Made by a program: the position numbers and the translations under genes. Below, in pieces: positions 12,246 to 23,379 of a DNA stretch of 64,000 bases; the stretch's first letter is position 1, and every line of letters starts with the position of its first letter. A model generated the notes under the pieces. That model ran no database searches. It had not been told where the DNA came from and was given only the letters and a program-made list of their open reading frames with translations. This DNA comes from Alviniconcha marisindica (Eukaryota > Mollusca > Gastropoda > Provannidae). The stretch is taken from the NCBI GenBank assembly GCA_018857735.1, contig JABMCL010003715.1, positions 989,501-1,053,500 on the forward strand, in the 5' to 3' direction.

Positions 12246-12505
12246 TGGTGTGCTGCCCATCTTAATGCAGGAATCATTCTGGTGGTGACAGTGTAGCGAT
12301 AGGTATATAATCTCCCCCTCCCCCCATCTCCCCGTCCCTAATAAGCCTTATGGTTTCTGTGGACGTTAAGCACCATGTTTACTTACACTCTGGATTTTAC
12401 ACCGGTGGAAACCATTCGTAGGTAGTGGACTTCTTCCCGTCCGCGCCCGTCCCTAATAAGCCTTATGGTTTCTGTGGACGTTAAGCACCATGTTTACTTA
12501 CTTAC
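12246..12505 (+). mobile_element. Dispersed SINE-like element body with duplicated tail
   Basis: GCTGCCCATCTTAATGCAGG, GGTGGTGACAGTGTAGCGAT, AGGTATATAATCTCCC and the tail TAATAAGCCTTATGGTTTCT...GTGGACGTTAAGCACCATG match the downstream part of the tRNA-headed element at 54632-54945. The tail is present twice here (about 12340-12385 and 12455-12497). This copy lacks the tRNA-like head, so it is 5'-truncated. Confidence 0.75.
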
Positions 12506-12600
12506 CCGTCCGCATCCGTCTTCTTCTCCTCCTTGTTAGAATGAACGGAGTATAGAATTTGGTCCTCTGTAGTTGTACCGGGGGGCGGGCAACTGGGTTA

Positions 12601-14063
12601 TGTGCAGAGAAAAAAGAAAAAAAAGAAAAAGCACCCTGTTACCCTACCATTTGAAACCTGTCAATTTCACGAGGTTGGGGGGCGTGAAGTGTCGCCGCCC
12701 CCCCCCCCCCCCCCCCCCCCCCCCGACCCCCTTGTTTTGACGGGGTTGTCAAAAAACCAAAAACAAAAACAAAACGAGAAAATAAGTGTTTTGCTGTCAT
12801 TTCCATTCTCTTTGTTGCTGGCTTTAGAAACGCGTGGTCTTATCTTGGCTCGTTGGCTCGTCTGCCGCCCCTGGCCCCTCGTGTCGGTGCATGGAAGTGC
12901 GTGAGTGTTTATGAAATGTGTCTAGCTGCACATGTCGCGTGTCTCGGCGTTTTTCTTCGACGGGGCATAGGGGTAGATCTGTCGGAGGATCGAGTCGTCC
13001 CCGGCCCCTCGAGTCGAGTGTGGAGAAGTAAGTGTCCCCCAGTCGACGACGAGTCTCGCTCATCATCAGCAACGTTAAGCCTTGGGCTCCCCGGTGAGTA
13101 GGTGGTGTCACACGCCGTTCATTTTCCTCGTAGCAGTTCGTTCGTGTGAGGTGTTTCATGTTATGTGTCGATCAGCAGAATGTTGTGCACTATTCTGCAC
13201 TGTCTTGAAAGGGAAGGGGGGGGGGGGGGGGGGGGGTTGTGTTGAGGGCTTTTATGTTGTTGTTGTTAAAAAAATAATTTAAAAATGGGGAACAGGCAAA
13301 TAAAACACAGATGAAATGTACACAGGTTGTTGTTTTGAGACAATGTGCAGAGAAAAAAGAAAAAAAAGAAAAAGCACCCTGTTACCCTACCATTTGAAAC
13401 CTGTCAATTTCAAGCTCGGGGCGTGCCCCCCCCCCCCCCCCTCCCCCCCGAACCCCTACAAGGACTTTTGTAGGTTTTACAAAAAACACCAATCCTTTAA
13501 AACAATACGAGAAAATAAGTGTTTTGCTGTCATTTCCATTCTCTTTGTTGCTGGCTTTAGAAACGCGTGGTCTTATCTTGGCTCGTTGGCTCGTCTGCCG
13601 CCCCTGGCCCCTCGTGTCGGTGCATGGAAGTGCGTGAGTGTTTATGAAATGTGTCTAGCTGCACATGTCGCGTGTCTCGGTGTTTTTCTTCGACGGGGCA
13701 TAGGGGTAGATCTGTCGGAGGATCGAGTCGTCCCCGGCCCCTCGAGTCGAGTGTGGAGAAGTAAGTGTCCCCCAGTCGACGACGAGTCTCGCTCATCATC
13801 AGCAACGTTAAGCCTTGGGCTCCCCGGTGAGTAGGTGGTGTCACACGCCGTTCATTTTCCTCGTAGCAGTTCGTTCGTGTGAGGTGTTTCATGTTATGTG
13901 TCGATTAGCAGAATGTTGTGCACTATTCTGCACTGTCTTGAAAGGGAAGGGGGGGGGGTTGTGTTGGGCTTTTATGTTGTTTGTTGTTAAAAAAATAATT
14001 TAAAAATGGGGAACAGGCAAATAAAACACAGATGAAATGTACACAGGTTGTTGTTTTGAGACA
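12601..14063 (+). repeat. 743-bp tandem duplication with CpG-rich core
   Basis: Two copies, 12601-13343 and 13344-14063, are near-identical except for homopolymer lengths (C27 at 12698, G at about 13217, C at about 13425) and a diverged segment just before the core. Each core (12830-13150 and 13560-13885) is CpG-rich and ends at a good donor motif, CCCCG|GTGAGTAGG (about 13093 and 13826). An 82-codon open frame is preserved in both. A duplicated promoter or first exon is one reading; a young segmental duplication with no function is equally possible. Confidence 0.85.
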
Positions 14064-14095
14064 GCGGGTTCTGTCTGTCTCTCTGTCTCTCTGTC

Positions 14096-14103
<8 letters not shown>

Positions 14104-14183
<80 letters not shown>

Positions 14184-14266
14184 AGTGGATATGGCTTAGC
14201 AAGGACTAGTTGTTAGGTTTTTGACAGAACCTAAACTACAGTCCTTGTAAAATAACGTTTTCGAGT

Positions 14267-14323
<57 letters not shown>

Positions 14324-14410
14324 TTTCTCTCTCTGTCTCTCTCCTCCTCTCTCTCTCTCCTCATCTCCCCTCTCCTCTCCGTCTCTCTCTCTCTCTCAGT
14401 GGATATGGCT
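14104..14410. repeat. (CT)n and (GTCT)n tracts with satellite spacer
   Basis: CT tract to about 14180, a spacer related to those at 6.7-6.9 kb (TTAGCAAGGACTAGTTGTTA), a GTCT tetranucleotide run at about 14270-14310, then degenerate CT to 14397 and another spacer copy. Confidence 0.9.
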
Positions 14411-14911
14411 TACAAGACTAGTTGTCAGACAGGTTTTGAATGAACCTAACTACATCCTTTTGTAAAATAAAAGTTTTTGCTGTTCTCTCTCCTCTCCCCC
14501 TCTCGCTCATTTATCTTCTTTCCTCGCATCTCTCTCGTCTTCTCTCTCTCTCTCATTGAATGGCTAACAGCCAAACAGAACACTGAGGCAACATGTACAC
14601 AGACAACCCACTGACTGACTGTGGTGCGGTTTCCACCAATTGTCATGTCACAGTGACAGCGAGTATTGCAATTAGAAAAATCCGTGTGTGTGTGTATATA
14701 TTTTTATAATTATATAATTATATATATAAAATAATATATAGCCTTATCAGCATGGACATCCCGCCCCCGTATTGAATAGAAGAAGGGTGTGTGGTATATA
14801 TTAATATAATTATTATATATATGCCTGTATCACTGCCCCCTAGAAAAAATCGGGGTGAAAAAATTTAATAAATATATATATATAATATATCCTGTATAAT
14901 ACATTCCCCAT

Positions 14912-14936
14912 CCCCCCCCCCCCCCCCCCCCCCCCC
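14912..14936. repeat. C25 homopolymer
   Basis: Run of about 25 C inside A/T-rich sequence with TATATA tracts at 14690-14890. Confidence 0.9.
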
Positions 14937-15878
14937 GGGGCTTTTGGCATGTCGTTATTGAATTGTTGAATTGACAGTATGATAATGCGTGGAATGTGGC
15001 AGCTGTTCCGTCAGAATTTACGTTTGATTTTGAGTGTTTTAACGTTTCTGGTCGTTTTGATGTTGGACTTTTATGATCTCGTTTATAGTGTCCGAGAAAA
15101 TTGCAGCGTTGAAGAGTGCCTGTTTTTAGTGTTACTGCATACAATTACAGACTGGTCGTCACCCCGGCCCCGTTGTACTACTACAAAATGACCAGAAACA
15201 TTAATGGAAATTAAATATTGAGTCGAGTGCAGGGCTGTTGCCTTTTGGTGGGTAGAGAACAGTGGATTTGGGAGCGGGTGGTATTTTTTTTTTAATGTAA
15301 ATTATTTATGTCCATTATTCAGAGATGAAGTGCTGAAGAACAGTGGGGGGGGGGAAAAATCGGCTGTTGAACCCCCCATCTCTCTCTTTCTTTTAGTTCT
15401 TTGAATCGAGAGGTATGATAAGAATCGACGTGCTGTCTGTGGAAATGGAGTACGGTTAGGGCGAAATGAGCGTTGTTCACTCTTTACCTCGGCATTTTCA
15501 TGGTGTACAAAGTTGTTCAACTCCTCGAACAAGCGGAAATCGGTATCCGGAAGGTGATATCTTTGGTTCATCGGCTCACAGAACAAAAACAGAACACGCG
15601 ATATGTCGTATACACACACACGTACGCACGCACACCACGCACACACACACCCACCCCGACACCGTACGTGGGAAAGGTTTCGAGCATAGGTGGCACGACT
15701 TCTTATGACGCAGTCACTTGAGTTTCTCTTTTGTGCTTTTGTGCGCAGCGGTATGGGACGGCCAGCCGAGCAAACGGGGGCCGTTTTCACTCCGCTACGC
15801 CCCTATAGTTCACCGCTTAACATTCAGTCCGTCACAGCAAGCCCCCTATTGCTGACTGCAAGGTTTTGAAGTGTAATA

Positions 15879-15882
<4 letters not shown>

Positions 15883-15919
<37 letters not shown>
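15883..15919. repeat. (AT)n microsatellite
   Basis: About 18 TA dinucleotides just before the dispersed element at 15958. Confidence 0.95.
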
Positions 15920-15922
<3 letters not shown>

Positions 15923-15957
15923 TACGTCGCGGTATGCCTAAGTGCCATACGTCCATT

Positions 15958-16068
15958 AGTCTTTTGATACTTACTTATGCACCCGTAGTCAAACTCCCAG
16001 CACTGATTAACGACATCCTTCCTTCTTGGAGGAAGGTGCCGGAAAGCGATGCTCGGTGTGTGTGAGCT
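15958..16068 (+). mobile_element. Dispersed repeat copy (GGAAAGCGATGCTCGG family)
   Basis: Contains GTCAAACTCCCAGCACTG, GACATCCTTCCTTCTTGGAG and GGTGCCGGAAAGCGATGCTC. The opposite-strand copy is at 9160-9255. Confidence 0.65.
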
Positions 16069-16099
16069 GTAGTGTGTATGACTGTTCACAGACGTACAT

Positions 16100-17580
16100 T
16101 CGGCTGGAAATAAAAATTCCGTGGTCTGTGGCGGTGCATGCGATTAGACCCGGAGTGAATGTCGCTGTTGATTGTGTGTGTGTGTGTGTGTGGGTGTTAC
16201 TCAAATGCTGTTCTTGCAAAGCCTGTGGATAAATATACTTCGGTTAATGACTGCACGTCTTACAAAAACAAAACAAAAAACAAACCAAAAAAAACTACCC
16301 TCACCCCCCTCTGTCTCTGTCGTGCGCGCGAGTTAGTGATGTTTGCCTCTGCTCAGCAAGTGGGCTGCTTCGTCACCTTCTAAACTCGATGTAAAGATTA
16401 AAATGGTTTTCTTTTGTTGCCCTGCCGTTCAGCCTACAAGTTCAGCTTACCCCCCCCCCTCACACACACACACACACATCTTATGTATATAAAGAGAGAG
16501 ATTTTTTAAATAAATATTTCCCTCGACATGTCCACCACCAACACCCTTCTCCCCCCCCCCCCTACACACTCCCGCTCCCCTTTCTCATTCAAAATACTTA
16601 TCGTTAACTGAGTGGATTATGGTTTCATTTTCTTTCTCTCTCACACACACACGGGGAGGGCGCGGGCACTATTGAAGGTGTTTTTTAATATTTTTTATGG
16701 TAATTGATATGTGAATTATGAGACATTTGCGTGCAGTGTGGATTTTTGCAAACACGAGGCAACGCTCTCGTGCACAAACTTCGCTTGCTGTGAAACAGAG
16801 AGAGAGAGAGGCGTACGGTCGTTGCGTGACAAGTGTATAAACGGAATATGTATTATGCGTATTCATTTCAACGGATTGCGTGAATTCGTTCGTAAAAACA
16901 AAACGAGAAACGCGAACAACCTGATCTTTGTGCGGTATGCCCATGTATGGGCCCTGTCCGCTGCAAAACTTGTGTTTTGTAAAGTTAGGGGTGGGGGGGG
17001 GGGAGAGAGCTGTCCTTGGAAGGCCAAGGAGGTTTGTTGGCAGTTGCCGGGCGTTATTGACACAGGATCCGTCACTTCGGGGCCTCCCGGTTGTCAGCGT
17101 TGTAAGAGGGAGGAAGTTTCCCCGTTGTGTCTCAGAGTCAGACCCGCTGCGAGTCTACCGGCGCGAGGAGAGGTCAGAGCCTCTTTTGTCTTGCAGTGCT
17201 CCGGCGTCGTGGGTGTATTATATAATCGTGCGTTCCGGTTCTGTCATAACCTGACAACCTGTTCTCAAAGCACAGTTGTGTCGTCTCGCCCCGCGGTCTT
17301 CTTTATTACTGCGGGGTATTTTAGTGTGAGAAGTTGGCAGCTCCTTACAACAACAGAAATATCGTTTGTGACTGGGTGCTCCTCCTCCTCCTCCTTCTTC
17401 TCCTCCAAGGGCCACCTCTCTTCCCGCCCTCCCCCGTTCTCTCTTTTCCAAGCAAGGCTTGAACAGTTGAAACGGTCGGGGACCGAGGCGCTACGGGATG
17501 CACGTACGTACCTCGTGATCTGTCGTCGCCGTTATAACCTGTATGGGAGAAAAGTACCGTAGACCGGAGTTTGATCTGAG
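16100..17580. other. No supported gene; one long unassigned open frame
   Basis: A + strand frame of 283 codons is open at 16711-17562. It has no recognisable domain, runs through an AGAG repeat and a G homopolymer, and has mixed composition, so I do not call it a gene. A C-rich tract lies at 16551-16562. Confidence 0.35.
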
Positions 17581-17649
17581 CGCTAACTGCCAGAGTGGAT
17601 GGCAGGCAGTCCACTTGGCCCGACACTGCAGTGCCCAAAACTGTGGCAC

Positions 17650-18010
17650 CGAAGGTCAAGGAAGTGAAACAGAGTCTTGAGAGGAGAAAAGGTGGCCGTG
17701 CATGTGCATTGTCGCGAAGGAAGTGAAACAATGATTTGAGAGGGGAGGAGGTTGTGGTGCACGTGCATGGGACCGAAGGAAGTGATAGGTGGCGCACGTG
17801 CATGGGACCGAAGGAAGTGATAGGTGGCGCACGTGCATGGGACCGAAGGAAGTGATAGGTGGCGCACGTGCATGGGACCGAAGGAAGTGAAGTAGGTGGC
17901 GCACGTGCATGGGACCGAGGAAGTAATAGGTGGCGCACGTGCATGGGACCGAAGGAAGTGAAACGGTGACATGAAAGAGGAAGATGTGGTGGTGCACGTG
18001 CATGGGACCG
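17650..18010 (+). repeat. 35-bp minisatellite carrying E-boxes and GGAAGTG
   Basis: Units of about 35 bp, reading GGCGCACGTGCATGGGACCG then AAGGAAGTGATAGGT. Each central unit holds a palindromic CACGTG (17760, 17795, 17830, 17865, 17902, 17936, 17995; another outlier at 18172) and a GGAAGTR core. CACGTG is the canonical E-box of bHLH-zip factors such as Myc/Max/USF; GGAAGTG is an ETS-type core. Binding in this animal is untested. The reverse-strand frame through it (17345-18112) is a repeat shadow. Confidence 0.85.
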
Positions 18011-18673
18011 AAGGAAGTGGACGAGTGTTTTGAGGATAGAAGAGGTTGACCAACTTTCTACACATTGAAGATGACTATATATATCCGCTTTGCAGGGGCT
18101 AGTGCAGCGCAAGATGAACTTGAAGAGAAGGTATAACTTGTGAAGTCAGCTGGGGGTGAATGATGGATGCGCACGTGCAGGACTAAAGCTAAGGTGCCAC
18201 CACGATGGGGCCAGATACTTCTCGTGGAACTCCATTGTCGATCACCGTTTTCCTAGGCAGTGCAGCGGAGCCGCAGACCCCAGCTGGATGGAATTACAAA
18301 GCGGCTTCCGCAAGACCGAGTACGGTGGATCGCCGAGACAGCGCCACACGACTGGTTGGTTGGCCAGGAACGCCGCGCGTGACGCACTGACGTCGTAACG
18401 TTCGCACGTTGTCGGCCTTTAAACCTGATCCGGCGCTGTCAAGCCTTTTGTAAATCACGACCGGAGATGGAGCCGCTAGAAACAGACACGGTTTAAAAGA
18501 CATACGTACCAACTAATCCGGTTGTGTGCGTTTTTTTTAATTCATTAAAAAGGACGCGTGTCAGTTGCGACACTCGTTTGTCGGGTGACACGTGCTTGGT
18601 CCATGCTGGAGGAGGCGTTATCAGCCCCACGAACGAGGCTGAAGGGGCAGAGCTATGTCAGATGGAGTGATAA

Positions 18674-18925
18674 GCCAGAGGGGAAAGTCTGACGTATTCC
18701 GACTACTGTGGGACTACGTGTGATACGTGTCGGGACTGCAGGCAGCGTTATCGCCGCCACACCGCACGGCACTCGGACAGAAGGAAAAACAACAAGGCCC
18801 TTTCACGGTTGAGAGTGAGCCGTCTCCAGCTGATTGAGGCACACAACGCGGCCATAGCCAAGGTTGCATGTCTTTTCCGAAGGACCGGTGCTGGTGGAGA
18901 CAGCTATAGTATAACTATAATATAG
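18674..18925 (+). pseudogene. Cys-rich coding-like fragment, unidentified
   Basis: An 83-codon open frame between stops at 18671 and 18923, with no ATG at its head. It shows a C-X3-C-X2-C-X2-C cluster (YCGTTCDTCRDC) followed by a basic stretch (RQRYRRHTARHSDRRK) and an amphipathic segment (SRLQLIEAHNAAIAK). The pattern is more protein-like than neighbouring frames and suggests a zinc-binding segment, perhaps a remnant of a transposable element or an isolated exon. I do not recognise the family. Confidence 0.3.
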
Positions 18926-19389
18926 CTAGCCAACAGTAAAGGCTCAGTTCCGTCCGTCGCGTTTCAGAGGATATGGGCGGTCTCGTTTCCACTGCAGAAA
19001 CTTCAGGCGATGAGGTGTGTGTGTGTTCCTGAGCTACTATGTAACTGTTATTGTACCGCTCTGTCCCCAGTCATTGTGTGTGTGTGTACATGGGCGGCAA
19101 GAGTGCGCGATGACGGTTCATGACGTGGAAGGTTTGGGGTGTTTGTTGCAGTTTTGGGGGAGATTGAGGCATTTCCACTTTTGATTCACCATGTTCCATT
19201 CCAGTGGTCTGTTGACAGTACTGTTGTGAGAATACTTGCTTTGTGAGAATACTGCCAGCATGAGTATTCTGTGGCAATTCCTGTACTCGTCTTTGGGGAT
19301 TTGTGAAGGGAGGGGGGTGGGTGGGGGTGTAGTTTTTTCTTCTTCTGTTACATTCATCCTTCAATTTTGAGTTGAACATATAATGTTTG

Positions 19390-19465
19390 GAACCATCCTC
19401 TCTCTCCCTCCCTCTCTCTCTCTCTCTCTCACACACAGACATACACACACAAGTACCCACACATG

Positions 19466-19530
<65 letters not shown>
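19390..19530. repeat. (CT)n tracts flanking a short CA tract
   Basis: CT at about 19400-19430 and 19466-19527 with ACACACAGACATACACACAC between. Confidence 0.95.
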
Positions 19531-19531
<1 letters not shown>

Positions 19532-19875
19532 GAATTTTAGTATACATAATGGTATGTTGCTGCATTCTTAGTATTTGACACATTTCATGACTATAACAGC
19601 TCCCTTGGCCCCTTTCGTTCACTGTGGTTATTTTTCTTCACCCCTCACAGTGTCCAGCTGTAGGGAGAAAAGATCTAGCCAAGATGGTGCTTGAATGGGA
19701 ACTATATTGAATGATTTGTAATGGGCATTCTTGTCAACGGCACTATGAGTTTGACACAGATTTATATACATGCCTTGCCCTGCTCTGTTATAACCATGGA
19801 GGTAAAAATATGCATTCTTATCTCAGTGGTTTTAACAGTGGGTCATACAATGTTTGTATTGTGTGTGTGTAGTAC

Positions 19876-19935
<60 letters not shown>
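19876..19935. repeat. (AT)n-(GT)n compound microsatellite
   Basis: TATATA run then about 22 TG dinucleotides. Nothing else is supported between 19.5 and 20.7 kb. Confidence 0.9.
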
Positions 19936-19938
<3 letters not shown>

Positions 19939-20719
19939 GTAGTGTGTGTGAAATGTTCATTGTGTGTGTGTAATTATCAAATTTATTTACAGCCCTCATC
20001 GTAAAACTGTCACTTCAGTTCTGAAAACTTAAGATCCTTTCAAATGCATACTGCTGAAATTGCCTGTGTATGATTTGCAGTGGGTATTTTGGGGCAGGTC
20101 ATTGTACTACATGGGTATGACACATTCATAATATATCAGGGTGCTAATCCTCCCTCCTCCACTCCCCCTTTGTTCAGCTACACAATCTCTTATAACTGAT
20201 GATGAGCAAATATGCAACATACATTGTATACATGTATCATATACTATATATAGATATTATCACTGTGATTTGCTGCCTTCCCATTTACTCATTAGTTATT
20301 TGATGTGCAATGCCTTCCCATTTACTCACTATTTATTTGATGTGCTATTGGTTTTACTTCATTTTCAAAATTCTGGTGTTAGGGTGCGAGTGAGTTAGGC
20401 AATATTGCTGGCCCTGGCTTAGACTCTAGTATTAGAGTTTGTGTTGTGAGTTGTCAGTGAGAGCCAATTTGCAGAGATTTCTTTCTTTCTTTCTTTCTTT
20501 TTCTCTATCCATTCATCACACATGTCATGCATCTAAGAGTTGTTTGTGATACTTTTTTTTGCAGTATTTGTTATGGCATGTTTTTTCATTTGCTTTTTTT
20601 TCCTCTTCTTTCTTTTGTTAATATATTTGATCTGATTGTTGCGCTTTTATAATTATATGTTTTGTTTTTGTTCAGATTTAAAAACAACTTGTATAAAAAA
20701 ATTGCTTTTTCTGATATGT

Positions 20720-22310
20720 ACTAATATTGTCTGTCTGTCTGCATACCTGCACTTCATTCAGTTTCTCTTGTCCTGCCAGCCTTCCTTCCTACATGCCTGT
20801 CTCTCAGCCTGCATACCCAACCCCACCTCCTGCCTGCCTGCATGATGCCTACCTGATATATATATCTGCATCCAGGCCTGGCTTCATTTCTCTGCCTGTC
20901 TGTCTGCTAGTCTCTGTTTCTCAGCCTGCCTGATGCCTGTCTTACAGCTGGCTGTTCGGTCAGTCTGCCTTTGAGCCTGCCTTCATTTCTGTCTGCCTGT
21001 CTGTCTACACTAGTCTCACTGTTTCTCAGCCTGCCTGCATGTCTGTCTTACAGCTGGCTGTTCGGTCAGTCTGCCTTTGAGCCTGCCTTCATTTCTGTCT
21101 GCCTGTCTGTCTACACTAGTCTCACTGTTTCTCAGCCTGCCTGCATGTCTGTCTTACAGCTGGTTGTTCAGCCCTATCTGCCTGATTTCCTGTTTCTTCC
21201 TGTGTCTTCCAGTTTGCCTACCTGCATACCTGTCTCAGTGTCTGTCTGTAAACCTGTCTCCTTGTTCGCCTTCCCTGCCTTCTTGACTGCTTACCTCCAC
21301 ACCTGTCTGTCTGAGCCTTGTTAAAGTTGTTTTGTTTGTTTGCTGGTATCCTGTTGACCATCCAGCCTTCCTGTCTAATGTGCCTATTGCCAATATTGGT
21401 CCACTTGCATTCCTGTCTAGTGTGCCTATTGCCAGTATTGGTCCACTTGTCTTCCTGTCTTGTGTGCCCATAGCCAGTATTGGCCCACTTGCCTTCCTGT
21501 CTAGTGTGCCCATAGCCAGTATTGGTCCACTTGCCTTCCTGTCTAGTGTGCCGATTGCCAGTATTGGTCCACTTGCCTTCCTGACTAGTGTGCCTATTGC
21601 CAGTATTGGTCCACTTGTCTTCCTATCTAGTGTGCCAATTGCCAGTATTGGTCCACTTGCCTTTCTGTCTGAAGTGCCTATTTGCCCGCCTGCCTTAGCT
21701 CCTGTCTGTCTGCCTGCCTTCTGGTGTGCCTACTTCTCTGCCTGCCTTCCCGGCAGCCTTGTCGGTCTTCCTGTCTTAGTCAGTGTCTGCCTGCTTACAG
21801 TTACAGGTCTTCCTGTTGCCTTGTCTGTGCTTCTACCTGTTTTTCTAGCTGCCTGCTTGTCTGTCTTCCTACCTATGTGCTATCTTGTTTGTCTGCCTAC
21901 CTTCTTGTCTGTCTTGCTTCCTGTCTCTCTCTTTGCCTTCTTGTCTGTCTGCCTGCCTTCTTGTTAGTCTTCCTATGTCTGCCTGTTTCCTTGTTTGCGT
22001 CTTCATGTGTCTGTGTGCCTAGCTGTCTGCCTTCTTGTCCATCTGTCTTCATGTCTGTCTGCTTTCTTGTCCATCTGTCTTCATGTCTGTCTGCTTTCTT
22101 GTTTTCTGCCTGCCTTCCATAAGGTTCCCACCTGCCTTTTTGTCTGTGTGCCTTCTTGTCAGTCTGCCTGTCTGTCTGTCTGCTTTCCTGTCTGTCTGCC
22201 TTCCTGCCTGTCTTCCTACCTGTCTCCCTGTCTACCTGCCTCCCCATGTGTCAGCCTACGGATACCATTGTGCCTGTCTGTCTGTTCTGCAGCCTGTCTG
22301 CCTTCACAGT
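20720..22310 (+). repeat. CTGCCTGTCTGT-rich satellite block
   Basis: About 1.6 kb of degenerate CTGCCTGTCTGCCT sequence with three nested arrays. The first is a 106-bp duplication (about 20945-21160, core CAGCTGGCTGTTCGGTCAGT). The second is a 42-bp array of about eight units (about 21370-21680, core GCCAGTATTGGTCCACTTGC). The third is a short CTTCATGTCTGTCTGC array near 22030-22100. Because 42 is a multiple of three, a 211-codon frame stays open (SSVPIASIGPLAFL repeats). I regard it as non-coding. Confidence 0.85.
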
Positions 22311-22624
22311 CCATCTCAAAATAAAACAACAACACAGTAGCAGAAAAACATAGCTGCCAATTCAGTCAACAGATGAAGAAACTAGAAGAGAAAGTTTACA
22401 GTGTCTTCATTATGCTGACACAACAGAAGAATGAAAGACAGAATGTTTGTGTACATGGAGTTAAACACAGGGATAATCTTCCTCTTCCTTTGCTGGCCTC
22501 TCCTGGGTGTCCACTCCTGAGTAGCTTGCAGCTCATCCAGGGGAACCCAAGGCTGAACAGGGATGAAGTAGGCAAAAGCATGGCAACAGGGTCACCTGCT
22601 TATTGCATGTATCTGCAGATGTGT

Positions 22625-23117
22625 AGCATGCTGCACTGCTGATCCAGTCAAAGCAGCTACTGTGGCTTAGCATGCTGCACTGCTGATCCAGTCAAAGCAG
22701 CTACTGTGGCTTAGCATGCTGCACTGCTGATCCAGTCAAAGCAGCTACCGTGGCTTAGCATGCTGCACTGCTGATCCAGTCAAAGCAGCTACTGTGGCTT
22801 AGCATGCTGCACTGCTGATCCAGTCAAAGCAGCTACGTGGCTTAGCATGCTGCACTGCTGATCCAGTCAAAGCAGCTACAGTGGCTTAGCATGCTGCACT
22901 GCTGATCCAGTCAAAGCAGCTACAGTGGCTTAGCATGCTGCACTGCTGATCCAGTCAAAGCAGCTACACGTGGCTTAGCATGCTGCACTGCTGATCCAGT
23001 CAAAGCAGCTACCGTGGCTTAGCATGCTGCACTGCTGATCCAGTCAAAGCAGCTACCGTGGCTTAGCATGCTGCACTGCTGATCCAGTCAAAGCAGCTAC
23101 CGTGGCTTAGCATGCTG
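22625..23117 (+). repeat. 44-bp minisatellite, 11 nearly perfect units
   Basis: Units begin at 22625, 22669, 22713 and so on, built from AGCATGCTGCACTGCTGATC, CAGTCAAAGCAGCTAC and a variable base before GTGGCTT. All units are identical except at one position between GCTAC and GTGG, where the base is T, T, C, T, none, A, A, AC, C, C, C in order. The C-containing form is the only CpG in the unit. Confidence 0.95.
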
Positions 23118-23379
23118 GGATGAAGCGCCATGTTTTGGTCCTCCCAAGTCCACACTTAGGCAGACTTGCCACTGTTTGCTGCACCTTTGTGTGCACTGCA
23201 TGCACTAAGATTGGTGCACATGTTAAAGGTCCCAGGTCCACCTCTTATTAAGAAGGGGAGGCCTAATGGTTGGTGACATAGAAGCACAGATAATGTGAAA
23301 TCAAAATGATGAATGTGGCCACTGCAAGTAAGAAGGAGATGGAAGAAGAAGCATATCGAAGAAGGGACAAGCTGTCAGT

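Noticed and set aside
15302..15790. 162-codon - strand frame
   Set aside because: Runs through GT-rich simple sequence (VCAWCACVRVCVY) and has no recognisable domain.
16711..17562. 283-codon + strand open frame, the longest outside repeats
   Set aside because: No domain, low-complexity AGAG and poly(G) translations, no supporting splice sites or homology I can name.
21332..21967. 211-codon frame with SSVPIASIGPLAFL repeats
   Set aside because: The 42-bp satellite period keeps the frame open by arithmetic; neighbouring sequence is the same CTGCCTGTCTGT satellite.
22625..23117. CRISPR-like array (regular repeats)
   Set aside because: Units are contiguous with no unique spacers and lie in an animal genome; it is a minisatellite.
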